64,000 nt of DNA, taken from positions 124,001 through 188,000 of the forward strand of contig NZ_JAKZAK010000006.1 in NCBI RefSeq assembly GCF_023156385.1, written 5' to 3'. Each line of letters starts with the position of its first letter. Within the stretch, counting starts at the first letter, position 1. Positions 41,557 through 48,853 of the stretch are shown here, one piece after another. The DNA is from Marinobacter xestospongiae (GTDB taxonomy: Bacteria; Pseudomonadota; Gammaproteobacteria; Pseudomonadales; Oleiphilaceae). A model generated the notes under the pieces. That model made no database searches. It worked only from the letters and a program-made list of their open reading frames with translations, and was not told where the DNA came from. A program made the translations under genes and the position numbers.

Positions 41557-41573
41557 CTGGAGCGGGAGACGTT

Positions 41574-41921
41574 ATGGCATTCTGGCAGACACTGCTGATT
41601 CACATTGTCGCAACAGCGGCGACAGTAACACTCGTTTTATCAGTATTTTACTGGCTTATTCTAAAGCCTTTCCTGAATAGGAAAGTGGAACAGCTTATTG
41701 CCGCCACTGACCAGCTGGAGCCAAAGGTACGGGCCGGGGTAAAACAGGGGGTCAGCGAGTCCCTGAAGGAGCTGCCGGACGCCGCGGCGAAAGAGTCCAC
41801 CCGCCAGTTCCTGCGGTTCGGTTCGGATCTGTTTGAGAATGGCCTGAGCAGCTTTCTGGGCACGGCCGAGGACCTCGCGCGACGATCCAACGGCCGTGAG
41901 CGCCCCCGCAACCAGTCGTAA
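41574..41921 (+). CDS. Small membrane-anchored protein of unknown function
   Basis: A 115-residue protein with one N-terminal helix (about residues 9-31, VATAATVTLVLSVFYWLIL) and a cytoplasmic helical tail with Ala/Glu-rich heptads. GGGAG precedes ATG 41574. It starts 17 bases after the DUF445 gene and is probably co-expressed, which suggests a two-component membrane unit. I recognise no family. Confidence 0.75.
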   Translation: MAFWQTLLIHIVATAATVTLVLSVFYWLILKPFLNRKVEQLIAATDQLEPKVRAGVKQGVSESLKELPDAAAKESTRQFLRFGSDLFENGLSSFLGTAEDLARRSNGRERPRNQS

Positions 41922-41974
41922 CAGGCCGGTTGTATCAGCTAGGTCGTAGCTTGAAACAGGCAGGGAGCAACTAG

Positions 41975-43030
41975 TTAGGGCGCCGCAAAGCGTGTCTTGT
42001 CGCGTCCGTCCCATAACCGCTGGGCGAGGGCCATCGCGCCCTCCTGGCTGTCGGCGTGGCCGGTCTCCAGCAACGCCAGGGCAGCCGTCGACACGGTTGC
42101 CGCCTCGCCGTAACTGTCCCGTTCCTCACCCCGCCAGACCCGGCGCATCGCCTCCATTCCAATGGTTTCGGGCTTGACATGCCGGCGTTCGAACAGCGCC
42201 GGCCAGGTCACTTCCGCCAGGCGGCCTTCGCCCACACCATCTTCAGCAAGTGTTGCCTGGAACACCTTCAGGGCGTTGTCCGGATTGCGCTCAATCTCAC
42301 CGCCTTCGCCACGGATCACCGCCAGGTGCTGATAGCCCAACAGCAGCCCCGCCTGTTGGTGCATGGGCGCATAGGGTGGGTGAAAGATGCCCTGAAGCAC
42401 CGTACGGGCACCCAGCGGGTTAATCAGCCGGGCCAGGGAGTGCACAGGGGAGCGCAGGCCCATGATCGGGCGCAGGTCAATCATCTCTGCCAGGGGTTTG
42501 GCAAACCGGGCCAGGGGCAGGTAACTGAAGCCCTGGCTATCGAGCTGGCTTTTCACCTCATCCCAGGACTCCGCCGTCCGAAACCCGAAATCCGCCATCG
42601 CTTCACTGAGGTAAATGCGCTCGGGGGTATGTCCCTCGGCACCATGGACGAACACGCGAAGGCCGTGTTCGGCCAGCAGCAGGATGGAGAACAGGAACCA
42701 GGGATTGTGGCGACGCTTACCGGCGTAGGATGACCAGTCCAGATCCACCTGCAGTGAGGCCGGCGCCTGCGCCTGCTCCCGCACGGCCTGAACGAAGCCT
42801 GCCAGCTCCTCCGGCGTTTCCTCCTTGACTCGCAACAGCATCAGGAAGGCGCCCAACTGGACGTCCTCCACCTCACCACGAAGGATCAGTGCCATGGCGT
42901 GCCGCGCTTCGTCGAATGTCAGCGAGCGGGAGCCGCGCTTTCCCTTGCCCAGGATGCGGACATAGGGCGCAAAGGGGTGCTCACCGGGTTTCGGCTCGGG
43001 CAGGGCAGAAGATGGCTGCTTCAGGTCCAT
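41975..43030 (-). CDS. TrpD2/YbiB family, anthranilate phosphoribosyltransferase-like protein
   Basis: A 351-residue protein with the TrpD fold: N-terminal helical part (DEARHAMALILRGEVEDVQLGAFLMLLRVKEE) and the glycosyltransferase domain (INPLGARTVLQGIFHPPYA). The TrpD2 (YbiB) branch binds nucleic acid rather than making tryptophan, as known for the family. The start is ATG 43030 (MDLKQPSS) with GGAG upstream. It comes after tusE in the tus operon, as in Pseudomonas, pointing to a tRNA or nucleic-acid link. TrpD itself is unlikely. Confidence 0.84.
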   Translation of the reverse strand: MDLKQPSSALPEPKPGEHPFAPYVRILGKGKRGSRSLTFDEARHAMALILRGEVEDVQLGAFLMLLRVKEETPEELAGFVQAVREQAQAPASLQVDLDWSSYAGKRRHNPWFLFSILLLAEHGLRVFVHGAEGHTPERIYLSEAMADFGFRTAESWDEVKSQLDSQGFSYLPLARFAKPLAEMIDLRPIMGLRSPVHSLARLINPLGARTVLQGIFHPPYAPMHQQAGLLLGYQHLAVIRGEGGEIERNPDNALKVFQATLAEDGVGEGRLAEVTWPALFERRHVKPETIGMEAMRRVWRGEERDSYGEAATVSTAALALLETGHADSQEGAMALAQRLWDGRDKTRFAAP

Positions 43031-43066
43031 GGCAACTCCAGGGTCAAACAATGAAATGAAAAGCGG

Positions 43067-43387
43067 TTACAGGCAGTTGGTTGGCCTGGGCAGACCGGCG
43101 ATGCGGCAGGCGGTCTTGGCCGGGGTACCCGGGAACAGCTGCATCAGATAGATGCTGTTGCCCTTGTCGTCTCCCAGTGTTTCCTTCACGGCCTTGACGA
43201 ACAGCCGGTTGGACGGCGGGGACATCTGGTAATCCCGGTAGAACGAGCGCAGGAACTCGATGATCTCCCAGTGCGCCCCGGTGAGTTCGATTCCGTCCTC
43301 ACCGGCAATCACCGCCGCAACATCGCGGCTCCAGGCCCACGGATCTTCCAGAAAGCCTTCGTTGTTTCGTTCAGGGGTCTGCGACAT
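43067..43387 (-). CDS. tusE: TusE/DsrC-family sulfur relay protein
   Basis: A 106-residue DsrC-fold protein that takes persulfide from TusBCD and passes it to MnmA for 2-thiouridine in tRNA. Its C-terminus has the penultimate cysteine C105 and also C94, spaced as the two-cysteine tail of true DsrC (ACRIAGLPRPTNC). Classic TusE keeps only the last. The start ATG 43387 shares one base with the tusB stop (TAATG). So it may have DsrC-like redox chemistry in addition to the tRNA role. Confidence 0.9.
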   Translation of the reverse strand: MSQTPERNNEGFLEDPWAWSRDVAAVIAGEDGIELTGAHWEIIEFLRSFYRDYQMSPPSNRLFVKAVKETLGDDKGNSIYLMQLFPGTPAKTACRIAGLPRPTNCL

Positions 43388-43707
43388 TACCAACTCACTG
43401 TCTTGTCAGCGCCAGCGGCCAAGGCCACCAACTCCTCATAATCAATCACGATCACGCCAGTCTGGCCGTTATCGGCCGCCAGACCTCGGGCCGCCAGATC
43501 TGGGCCCAGAGCATAGACGGCGGCGGAGGTGTCAAGCCCGCTGGCCAGCGCCAGCACCGCATCCTCAATCAATACCAGGGCATCGGTCGCCGCCAGGGTG
43601 GCGAGGCACAGATGGGTACGTGCATGCCCCGGCGGCTTATTGAGAATGTGCAACACTGCATGACGGCTCGCCATACCGGCGCCATCAGCCACTGAGGATT
43701 CACTCAT
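43387..43707 (-). CDS. tusB: Sulfurtransferase complex subunit TusB
   Basis: A DsrH/TusB-type protein of about 106 residues; the VLHILNKPPGHARTHLCLA stretch is the family start, preceded here by an 11-14-residue extension. The ATG 43707 overlaps the tusC stop by four bases (ATGA), so coupling is likely and I chose this start over an internal ATG at 43674. It forms the TusBCD hexamer. Confidence 0.88.
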   Translation of the reverse strand: MSESSVADGAGMASRHAVLHILNKPPGHARTHLCLATLAATDALVLIEDAVLALASGLDTSAAVYALGPDLAARGLAADNGQTGVIVIDYEELVALAAGADKTVSW

Positions 43708-44051
43708 AAACACACCACATCATCAAAGCGGGCCAGCAGCGTCGGCTCCACCGTCACCGGCATAACGCCGGTGACGCACTGGCTGGCATCAAGGCCAAAG
43801 TCTTCCAGGGACTGCTGGTCTGCCAACAGGGCGCCAATGCCAAAAATCGGGGCTGCAGCGAGATTGCGCTCCACCGCCTTCTGGAAGATGCTGGCCGGGT
43901 CCTGTCCCGCACGTAGCCAGTTCACACCAACGCCACTAAACAGCAGGGTGACGGGTTGATCAAAGGCCGCCAGGGACAGCGCCATGTCCATCGATTCGCG
44001 ACCACTCCAACTGCCATAGGGCGAGCGATCCACAATCACCAGCACCGACAT
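43704..44051 (-). CDS. tusC: Sulfurtransferase complex subunit TusC
   Basis: A 115-residue DsrF/TusC-type subunit: SVLVIVDRSPYGSWSGRESMDMALSLAAFDQPVTLLF at the N-terminus and GIGALLADQQSLEDFGLD later. The start is ATG 44051, which shares one base with the tusD stop (TGATG). It lacks the active cysteine, as expected for TusC. It follows tusD in a tightly packed operon. Confidence 0.9.
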   Translation of the reverse strand: MSVLVIVDRSPYGSWSGRESMDMALSLAAFDQPVTLLFSGVGVNWLRAGQDPASIFQKAVERNLAAAPIFGIGALLADQQSLEDFGLDASQCVTGVMPVTVEPTLLARFDDVVCL

Positions 44052-44473
44052 CAGTGACCGCCTCCCGGCTGGAAATACAGCACCCGTGACGAAGAGGTCA
44101 TGCTCTCCACCCATTCCCCGAGCCCCAGCAACCGGAACGGAGGCTGGACATTGTGGGCATCCCGTTCGTAACGCCGGGCCTCGCCGTCATCCACCAGGCC
44201 GCGGCGCAGGGCAGAGGCAATACAGGCCACGGCGGGAATCTGTTGTTGGGCAATAAAATCCGACCATTCCCGGTGCCAGTTCACCTCGTCGCTGGGAGCG
44301 CAGCAAAGACTGCTGGCCAGGTGAACGCCGTCACCATAGAGGAATACCCGATCAATGGCATGCCCAGCAGATACGGCCGCCCTGGCAAACGACAGCGCTG
44401 TCTGCGGCGCCTGACTGACGTACGGGGCGCCGGTAATCACCAACGTAAACGAAACCGGTTTGACGGCACTCAT
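44051..44473 (-). CDS. tusD: Sulfurtransferase complex subunit TusD
   Basis: A 140-residue DsrE/TusD-type subunit that accepts sulfur from TusA. The active cysteine lies in VACIASALRRGLVDD, close to E. coli TusD. Start ATG 44473 (MSAVKPVSF) is chosen over the upstream open frame. It heads the tusDCBE-trpD2 operon; a terminator for yccA lies just upstream, separating the two units. Confidence 0.92.
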   Translation of the reverse strand: MSAVKPVSFTLVITGAPYVSQAPQTALSFARAAVSAGHAIDRVFLYGDGVHLASSLCCAPSDEVNWHREWSDFIAQQQIPAVACIASALRRGLVDDGEARRYERDAHNVQPPFRLLGLGEWVESMTSSSRVLYFQPGGGH

Positions 44474-44547
44474 TGCAACCTGCTGAATTCCAAAGCGAAT
44501 GGATGAATGAAATGGGATAGTTCTGGCCGCATTGTAACCCAGAAACA

Positions 44548-44576
44548 AAAAACCCCGGCAATAGGCCGGGGTTTTT
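44548..44576 (-). terminator. Intrinsic terminator of yccA
   Basis: AACCCCGGC (44551-44559) pairs with GCCGGGGTT (44565-44573), extended by A:T pairs, loop of five bases, and runs of A on one side and T on the other. On the minus strand it ends the yccA transcript 17 bases after its stop. Confidence 0.92.
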
Positions 44577-44592
44577 CTTGCCAGCGGGCAGA

Positions 44593-45303
44593 TCAGTCGT
44601 CGCTGAAGGCGCCGATGAGGTGCAGCAAGCTGGTGAACAGGTTGTAGATGTTCAGGTACAGCGCAGTCGTGGCCATGATGTAGTTGGTCTCACCACCGTT
44701 AACGATACGGCTGGTATCGAACAGGATCAGACCGGACATCAGCAGCACGATGGCGGCACTGATGGCCAGGCTGAAGGCGCTGACATCAACACCGAACAGG
44801 GAAGCAACGAAGCCACCCAGGGCAGCGAAGATCACCACCATCAGGCCGGCGAACAGGAACCCGCCCATGAAGCTGAAGTCCTTCTTGGTGGTCAGCACGT
44901 AGGCAGACAGCGAGAAGAACACCAGGGCCGTTCCGCCCAGGGCCTGCATCACAATGGCGCCGCCATTAGGCAGGGCGAGGTAGTAGCTGAGCAGCGGCCC
45001 AAGGGAAAGACCCAGCAGACCGGTGAACGCGAAAACCACGCCGATACCGGCCGTGCTGTTGGCGGTACGCGGCAGCACCAGCCAGACCAGCGCCAGGGCG
45101 CCAAGACTACAGATCAAGCTGGCGCCACGGCCCAGACCAACTGCCATGGACACACCGGCCATCACGGCACTGAATGCCAGAGTCATGGCCAGCAGGGTGT
45201 AGGTGTTACGCAGGACCTTCGAGACGTCAGCATTGAGACCGGTGGATGTACCGGCGTGCGACGCCTGGTAGGCCTGCCGGGTGTGAACTTGTCTGTGTTC
45301 CAT
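44593..45303 (-). CDS. yccA: Bax inhibitor-1 family membrane protein (YccA-like)
   Basis: A 236-residue protein with seven predicted helices (first at about residues 30-50). The core includes SKVLRNTYTLLAMTLAFSA and the C-terminal ALYLNIYNLFTSLLHLIGAF typical of YccA/YbhL. YccA is a substrate and modulator of the FtsH protease. In E. coli and Pseudomonas it also lies next to tus genes, which supports the assignment. A strong promoter lies upstream. Confidence 0.93.
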   Translation of the reverse strand: MEHRQVHTRQAYQASHAGTSTGLNADVSKVLRNTYTLLAMTLAFSAVMAGVSMAVGLGRGASLICSLGALALVWLVLPRTANSTAGIGVVFAFTGLLGLSLGPLLSYYLALPNGGAIVMQALGGTALVFFSLSAYVLTTKKDFSFMGGFLFAGLMVVIFAALGGFVASLFGVDVSAFSLAISAAIVLLMSGLILFDTSRIVNGGETNYIMATTALYLNIYNLFTSLLHLIGAFSDD

Positions 45304-45366
45304 TATTTTCTCCGATTGAATGACGAGCCAGGGTTTGTAGTTACGATGACTCTTACACTACCCCTC

Positions 45367-45394
45367 ATCATAATGTTGCATACGTAACTTTCAA
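45367..45394 (-). promoter_or_regulatory. Sigma-70 promoter for yccA
   Basis: On the minus strand TTGAAA (45389-45394) and TATGAT (45367-45372) are separated by 16 bases. This is a close match to consensus about 64 bases before the yccA ATG. Confidence 0.75.
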
Positions 45395-45450
45395 TCATTT
45401 ACGACCTCCAACCCCCACAAGGATTTCATTAAATCGGGGTAATGTTGGCG

Positions 45451-46014
45451 TTACTGCTCGGGAGAGGGCGGGGCGTCCTCAAACCCGGAAGCGCTGACTG
45501 GCAGACCTTCCTGCGCCAGAAAGCCCGCGACCACCTTCCAATCCCGGCTATCGTCGGGAAACCAATAGCGGTAACCAGCGCCGTCTTGATACCTGCTAGT
45601 CAGAAACAGACAGTGCCGGTCACGGCCAAACTCCAACCCCGACAGACTTGCCAGAGCAATGGTGTCCGGTTCGCCATCCCGGAACAGAAAGAGGGTCTCT
45701 TTCCCCAGAGCAACCGCGGGGTCGCGGTCGTCGGGAAATGGTTTACAGCCCGCATAGTCGGGAAACTGCTTCTTCAACCTCGCCTGGTGGCGCCTGATCA
45801 GAACCGGGTCTATCGTCTTGAGCAAAAACGGCAGAACTTTCCAGATGAAGAAAACCATCAGAACGCTTTTTGCCAGGCTTCCCAGGTAGCGCCAGAGATC
45901 GCCCTCCGCTTGTTGCCATTGCGTGATCATTGCCTGCCCGAGCGTATAGAGTAGAAACGCCATCAGTGCGATATAGACGAGCAGGCGTAACAGTTTTTTG
46001 AGGGCATTCTTCAT
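45451..46014 (-). CDS. Two-helix membrane protein of unknown function
   Basis: A 187-residue protein with two helices (about residues 8-30, LLVYIALMAFLLYTLGQAMI, and 45-65, SVLMVFFIWKVLPFLL) and a C-terminal soluble domain (EFGRDRHCLFLTSRY ... YWFPDDSRDWKVVAGFLAQEG). The frame is open to 46167, but that would run into the tRNA promoter; ATG 46014 is preferred, although its ribosome site is weak. It sits between yccA and tRNA-Ser and I recognise no family. Confidence 0.7.
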   Translation of the reverse strand: MKNALKKLLRLLVYIALMAFLLYTLGQAMITQWQQAEGDLWRYLGSLAKSVLMVFFIWKVLPFLLKTIDPVLIRRHQARLKKQFPDYAGCKPFPDDRDPAVALGKETLFLFRDGEPDTIALASLSGLEFGRDRHCLFLTSRYQDGAGYRYWFPDDSRDWKVVAGFLAQEGLPVSASGFEDAPPSPEQ

Positions 46015-46122
46015 AGGCGTCCATGTCCCGGGCAGATCTTTCCATAAGGTGATGATACGTTCTTTCCGCCCGACCATGAAAACGGAGGACTCAAAGAATT
46101 CCATGAATTCGATTGCAAGGCG

Positions 46123-46150
46123 TTGACAGGCAGGGCGATTCCGGTATGAT
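46123..46150 (+). promoter_or_regulatory. Strong promoter of tRNA-Ser
   Basis: TTGACA (46123-46128) and TATGAT (46145-46150) with 16-bp spacing: a near-consensus sigma-70 promoter 40 bases before the mature tRNA start. The region just after the -10 box is fairly GC-rich (CACACCGCTG), as expected for a stringently controlled stable-RNA promoter. Confidence 0.85.
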
Positions 46151-46190
46151 GCACACCGCTGTCGCAACGACGGCGTAAAAAGTGTTAAAC

Positions 46191-46281
46191 GGTGGGCTGG
46201 CAGAGTGGCTGAATGCAGCGGTCTTGAAAACCGCCGAAGGTTAATAGCCTTCCCGGGGTTCGAATCCCTGGCCCACCGCCA
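46191..46281 (+). tRNA. serT: tRNA-Ser (anticodon UGA)
   Basis: A 91-nt type II tRNA. The acceptor stem GGTGGGC (46191-46197) pairs with GCCCACC (46271-46277), discriminator G, and CCA is encoded. The anticodon loop CTTGAAA gives UGA. A long variable arm (GAAGGTTAATAGCCTTCC) and the T-loop GGTTCGAATCC are present. It reads UCN codons and is a substrate of the SerS encoded here. Its 3' end borders a decayed integration site. Confidence 0.97.
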
Positions 46282-46349
46282 CTTTCTTCTCTAGCTTCAA
46301 CCTCTTAGCACTACCTCCCGATACTCTTGAATCCCCCTAGAAAGTGCCG

Positions 46350-46371
46350 CTTATAACATCCATGTTATAAG
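46350..46371. repeat. Near-perfect palindrome downstream of tRNA-Ser
   Basis: CTTATAACAT (46350-46359) and ATGTTATAAG (46362-46371) are exact 10-bp inverted arms around CC. The sequence GTTTTAG follows, so it might end the tRNA transcript. Alternatively it may be a recombinase or repressor site left over from an integrated element. The AT-rich composition differs from its surroundings. Confidence 0.8.
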
Positions 46372-46383
46372 GTTTTAGAACAT

Positions 46384-46406
46384 GATTTTGAAAAACGGCC
46401 AAAATC
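46384..46406. repeat. Inverted repeat between tRNA-Ser and integrase remnant
   Basis: GATTTTG (46384-46390) and CAAAATC (46400-46406), 7-bp arms with a 9-nt spacer, lie just past the integrase fragment's stop. It could be a weak terminator for the integrase or an arm-type integrase-binding site. No att duplicate was found by eye. Confidence 0.55.
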
Positions 46407-46414
46407 GACTTGTA

Positions 46415-46597
46415 TTACTCACCCCCTTTTCTGCGCACCAATGGCGTGATCATGGTTGCCTTCTTTGACCTCAGATAGGTCTTGGTCGTGCGCCCATCAT
46501 CGTGCAGCAGATTGTCTGTAGCGTTGCCTCCAGATGCCTCTATCTCCGTCGCGTGTTTCGCTCGAAGGTCGTGTTCAGTGAACCTCTCTGTAGTGGT
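46415..46597 (-). pseudogene. Tyrosine recombinase (integrase), C-terminal fragment
   Basis: Translating the minus strand from 46597 to the TAA at 46415-46417 gives about 60 residues: RFTEHDLRAKHATEIEA, then NATDNLLHDDGRTTKTYL and RSKKATMITPLVRRKGGE. This is the end of a phage integrase: HDLRAK carries the box II His/Arg and the LL-HDDGRTTKTYL segment includes the region of the catalytic His and Tyr. Upstream reading hits a TGA at 46598-46600, where a transposon-like sequence begins. The catalytic N-terminal two thirds are missing, so it is dead. It points toward tRNA-Ser, the expected target. Confidence 0.78.
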
Positions 46598-46654
46598 TCA
46601 ATGATTCCGGACACCAGCCTAGGTGGTAAATCGCCACCATAAACGAGGTGTCTG

Positions 46655-46699
46655 ATGACCAGAAAATGACGGTCCTTTGCTCCTGAATTAAAACAGGAA
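46655..46699 (+). mobile_element. Insertion sequence stub, OrfA start (IS3-like)
   Basis: From ATG 46655 the frame reads MTRK, TGA, then RSFAPELKQE. This resembles the first 15 residues of IS3-family OrfA (MTRKRRSFAPEFKQE-like), with one Arg codon CGA changed to TGA. A small GGTGG/CCACC inverted pair lies just upstream (46622-46639). The rest of the transposase and the right end are absent, so it is a remnant that probably disrupted the integrase. Confidence 0.55.
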
Positions 46700-46966
46700 A
46701 AAGAAGATCGTCCTGTCTGGATAAAGCTGTTGAGAGCGGCGTCTTCCTTGTCGCTTATTGGCGCAACAACTTACATTGTTTTTGCGGGATTCAATCTGAT
46801 AGTCGCTTTCGTGCTTGTCTTATCCTTTGGGGCAATAGCAACCCCAGTTGTGATAGCCGCTGACAGCGCTCTGGAGTGCATTACAGGTTTCTTCGAAGTG
46901 TTCGTGGAAGGTGTGCTTTCTGTTTTTGAAATGATCGGCAATATTATTGGTTCAATCTTCGGGTGA
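46670..46966 (+). CDS. Orphan small membrane ORF fused to the insertion-sequence stub
   Basis: After the TGA at 46667-46669 the same frame stays open to 46966. It encodes the stub residues, then EKEDRPVWIKLLRAASS, two hydrophobic segments (about 46750-46855 and 46880-46960) and ends in IGSIFG. TTG 46730 or CTG 46727 could start it, but no ribosome site is at the right distance. Lower GC than its surroundings suggests transfer. It may be a gene fragment and I recognise no family. Confidence 0.35.
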   Translation, partial: RSFAPELKQEKEDRPVWIKLLRAASSLSLIGATTYIVFAGFNLIVAFVLVLSFGAIATPVVIAADSALECITGFFEVFVEGVLSVFEMIGNIIGSIFG

Positions 46967-47243
46967 TTTTGCTATTTGCATGTGGTTCCGCTCAGGACGG
47001 TTCCTCCAGTTGCTCAACTGGCAACCGTTGCGCCAAGGATTGATCGATCCGGTGTGGCTGTCAGAATCAGAATGGCGTTACCGGCGCTCAACGAGACCAC
47101 TTCAGCAACCGCCAGCAACACCAGAACAGGAGGAGTATTAGCGCGACCGCGCTTTCCTCGACATACCTTACTCCTCCGCAATGATCGCCAACGGCCACCA
47201 ATTTAAGGAGCAGGCACGCCAGGGGTAGGGGTGTTGGTAGAAG
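46967..47243. other. Non-coding or decayed stretch after the orphan ORF
   Basis: About 277 bases. Two plus-strand frames are open for 60-75 codons (47141 and 47206) but give Arg/Pro-rich, featureless proteins. The minus strand has GGAGGAGTAAGG followed by ATG and only eight codons, so it may be a remnant. No family is recognisable. Confidence 0.5.
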
Positions 47244-48200
47244 TCACCCCTTGCCGTTGTCCTTGTCCCATGCCAGGGCGTTGTCGCGGAATGACGCGAA
47301 CTTGTCGGACACCTCGTTAAGCCGGGCGTCCCACTCGGGGTCTGGCTCCTGGCCTTCGGTGGTATTGAAGAAGATCTGCATCAGGGCGGTCATGCCCAGC
47401 GGCTCAATGACGGCCTGTTTGACGCCCCAGGCAAAGACCAGAGCAATAATCACCGTTAACGGACCTGCGGTACCGGGAAACAGAGAAACCAGTCCGGCCA
47501 CCGGGGCCAGGATCAGCAGGAACACGACCAGGGTCATGCCCCAGATCACGAATGCCAGGAAGAAGGCGTTTTTCAGAAAGACTTTGTAGTTCTGCGCGTA
47601 GAGAATCAAGGCTGTCTGACTGGCGCGCCAGGGGTTGTCGGCTTTGGTGCGCAAGTTGTACGCCAGGATGACCTCATCCAGATAGGTCAGTGACAGGTTG
47701 ATGACGGTATTGATGAAATTGGCCACACCTTGGAAACCCGGAATCGGGATCAACGACGAAAGCGTGAAAAAGGCCTTGTTAAAGGTCTTCAATACCGCCT
47801 TTATCAACTGGTCAACGCCGAACAGTGTTGATGCCTGGACAAAACGCTGACGCACGATTTCCTGGGCATAGTCAATCTGGCCGCGCCCCTGCGGCAGCTC
47901 GCGACCTTCCATGAGCTCCACCAGAACGGCGATATGGCCTGCCTTGACCACGTACAGCAGGTATTCGCGAAGAAAATAGGCCACGCCCGAAATAGCACCG
48001 AACCCGATAAGGCCACCCCCGGCGCCGTACCCACTGGGATCGTCACCGATATGACCGACGAAATAGCCCAGGCCTGCACCTATGCCGGTCGCAAGGACAT
48101 AGGCGAGGGTGATACCGAAATAGATCAGAAAGCGGAAAATGAGAAAAGGAGCGGTCTGGCGCATCAACCCCAGAACTTCGCCCATCTTGAAGTCCTTCAT
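47244..48200 (-). CDS. Multi-pass membrane protein of unknown function
   Basis: A 318-residue protein with about six hydrophobic segments: two near the N-terminus (FLIFRFLIYFGITLAYVLAT and a Gly-rich helix) and a cluster at about residues 215-290. An N-terminal MKDFKMGEVLGLMRQTAPF motif and central EVILAYNLRTK are notable. ATG 48200 is preferred to ATG 48206 because AAGAAGGG is correctly spaced. It is isolated between the tRNA-Ser scar and a gene-poor region. I do not recognise the family. Confidence 0.75.
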   Translation of the reverse strand: MKDFKMGEVLGLMRQTAPFLIFRFLIYFGITLAYVLATGIGAGLGYFVGHIGDDPSGYGAGGGLIGFGAISGVAYFLREYLLYVVKAGHIAVLVELMEGRELPQGRGQIDYAQEIVRQRFVQASTLFGVDQLIKAVLKTFNKAFFTLSSLIPIPGFQGVANFINTVINLSLTYLDEVILAYNLRTKADNPWRASQTALILYAQNYKVFLKNAFFLAFVIWGMTLVVFLLILAPVAGLVSLFPGTAGPLTVIIALVFAWGVKQAVIEPLGMTALMQIFFNTTEGQEPDPEWDARLNEVSDKFASFRDNALAWDKDNGKG

Positions 48201-48206
48201 AAGCAT

Positions 48207-48565
48207 CCCTTCTTACTGTTTGTAGGGCCTCTCAATCGCCTGTACTGCCGGCCTGCAGCGTCTCCGACAGCGTCCTTTCAGTGTTTGCAGCTCCGGTGAG
48301 CGAGGGCCTGATGAGGCTTAAATGCATGCCGTTTGCACATCGGCAGCGCGCCGCAGAGTGTAAAACAGACGCGGACGGTCAGGCAATAATTATGCTCAAT
48401 ATTTCAACAACCTGGCTGCCTTTGCTGGTAGTGGACCGGGGCGGCATGGTAGGCCAGCGAAGCCGTCGTAAGCTCACTGAGTTTCTGTGCGGAACCTTTT
48501 CAGGCCATGAGTCTCTAATGGCCACTCAGGAACCGATTCCGCTGCTTCGCCCAGAAGGTTTTCTC
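48207..48565. other. Gene-poor region upstream of the membrane protein
   Basis: Roughly 360 bases with no gene I can support. It contains the promoter of the minus-strand membrane gene and an open plus-strand frame from 48281 that lacks a credible start until 48566. Confidence 0.5.
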
Positions 48566-48853
48566 ATGAGCAAAGACCATTCAGAAACTGATCGCATGGA
48601 GAATTCTCGATACGCCGTGTCGACCAATCGGGGACAGTCCCGGCACCGGGTCCGGTATGTGGAAACCGGGGGCGCCGGGAACGACCTGGAGGACTGCGTG
48701 TTCTGCCAATCACTGCCAGGTCAGGACCAGGAGGGGAATGAAGAGCTGGGGTCTAGTTCTCAGCGCCCAGGGCCTGGGCCTGCTGAGCCTGATCCTGCAA
48801 CAGCTGCTCGCGATTGTCCGGACGGGGCCAGCCCTGAAGGTTCTGCTCAATAA
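48566..48853 (+). CDS. Doubtful 95-residue ORF overlapping hemH
   Basis: ATG 48566 has AGAAGG seven bases upstream. The predicted protein starts MSKDHSETDRMENSRYAV and includes a CVFC pair, then becomes Pro/Ala/Glu-rich over the last 34 residues, where it runs antisense to hemH for 101 bases. The first 60 codons could be a real short gene or the tail of an older one. No family recognised. Confidence 0.25.
   Translation: MSKDHSETDRMENSRYAVSTNRGQSRHRVRYVETGGAGNDLEDCVFCQSLPGQDQEGNEELGSSSQRPGPGPAEPDPATAARDCPDGASPEGSAQ

Noticed and set aside
46976..47206. Two overlapping 60-75-codon plus-strand frames after the orphan ORF
   Set aside because: Arg/Pro-rich, no ribosome site, no recognisable sequence; likely random open frames in decayed DNA.
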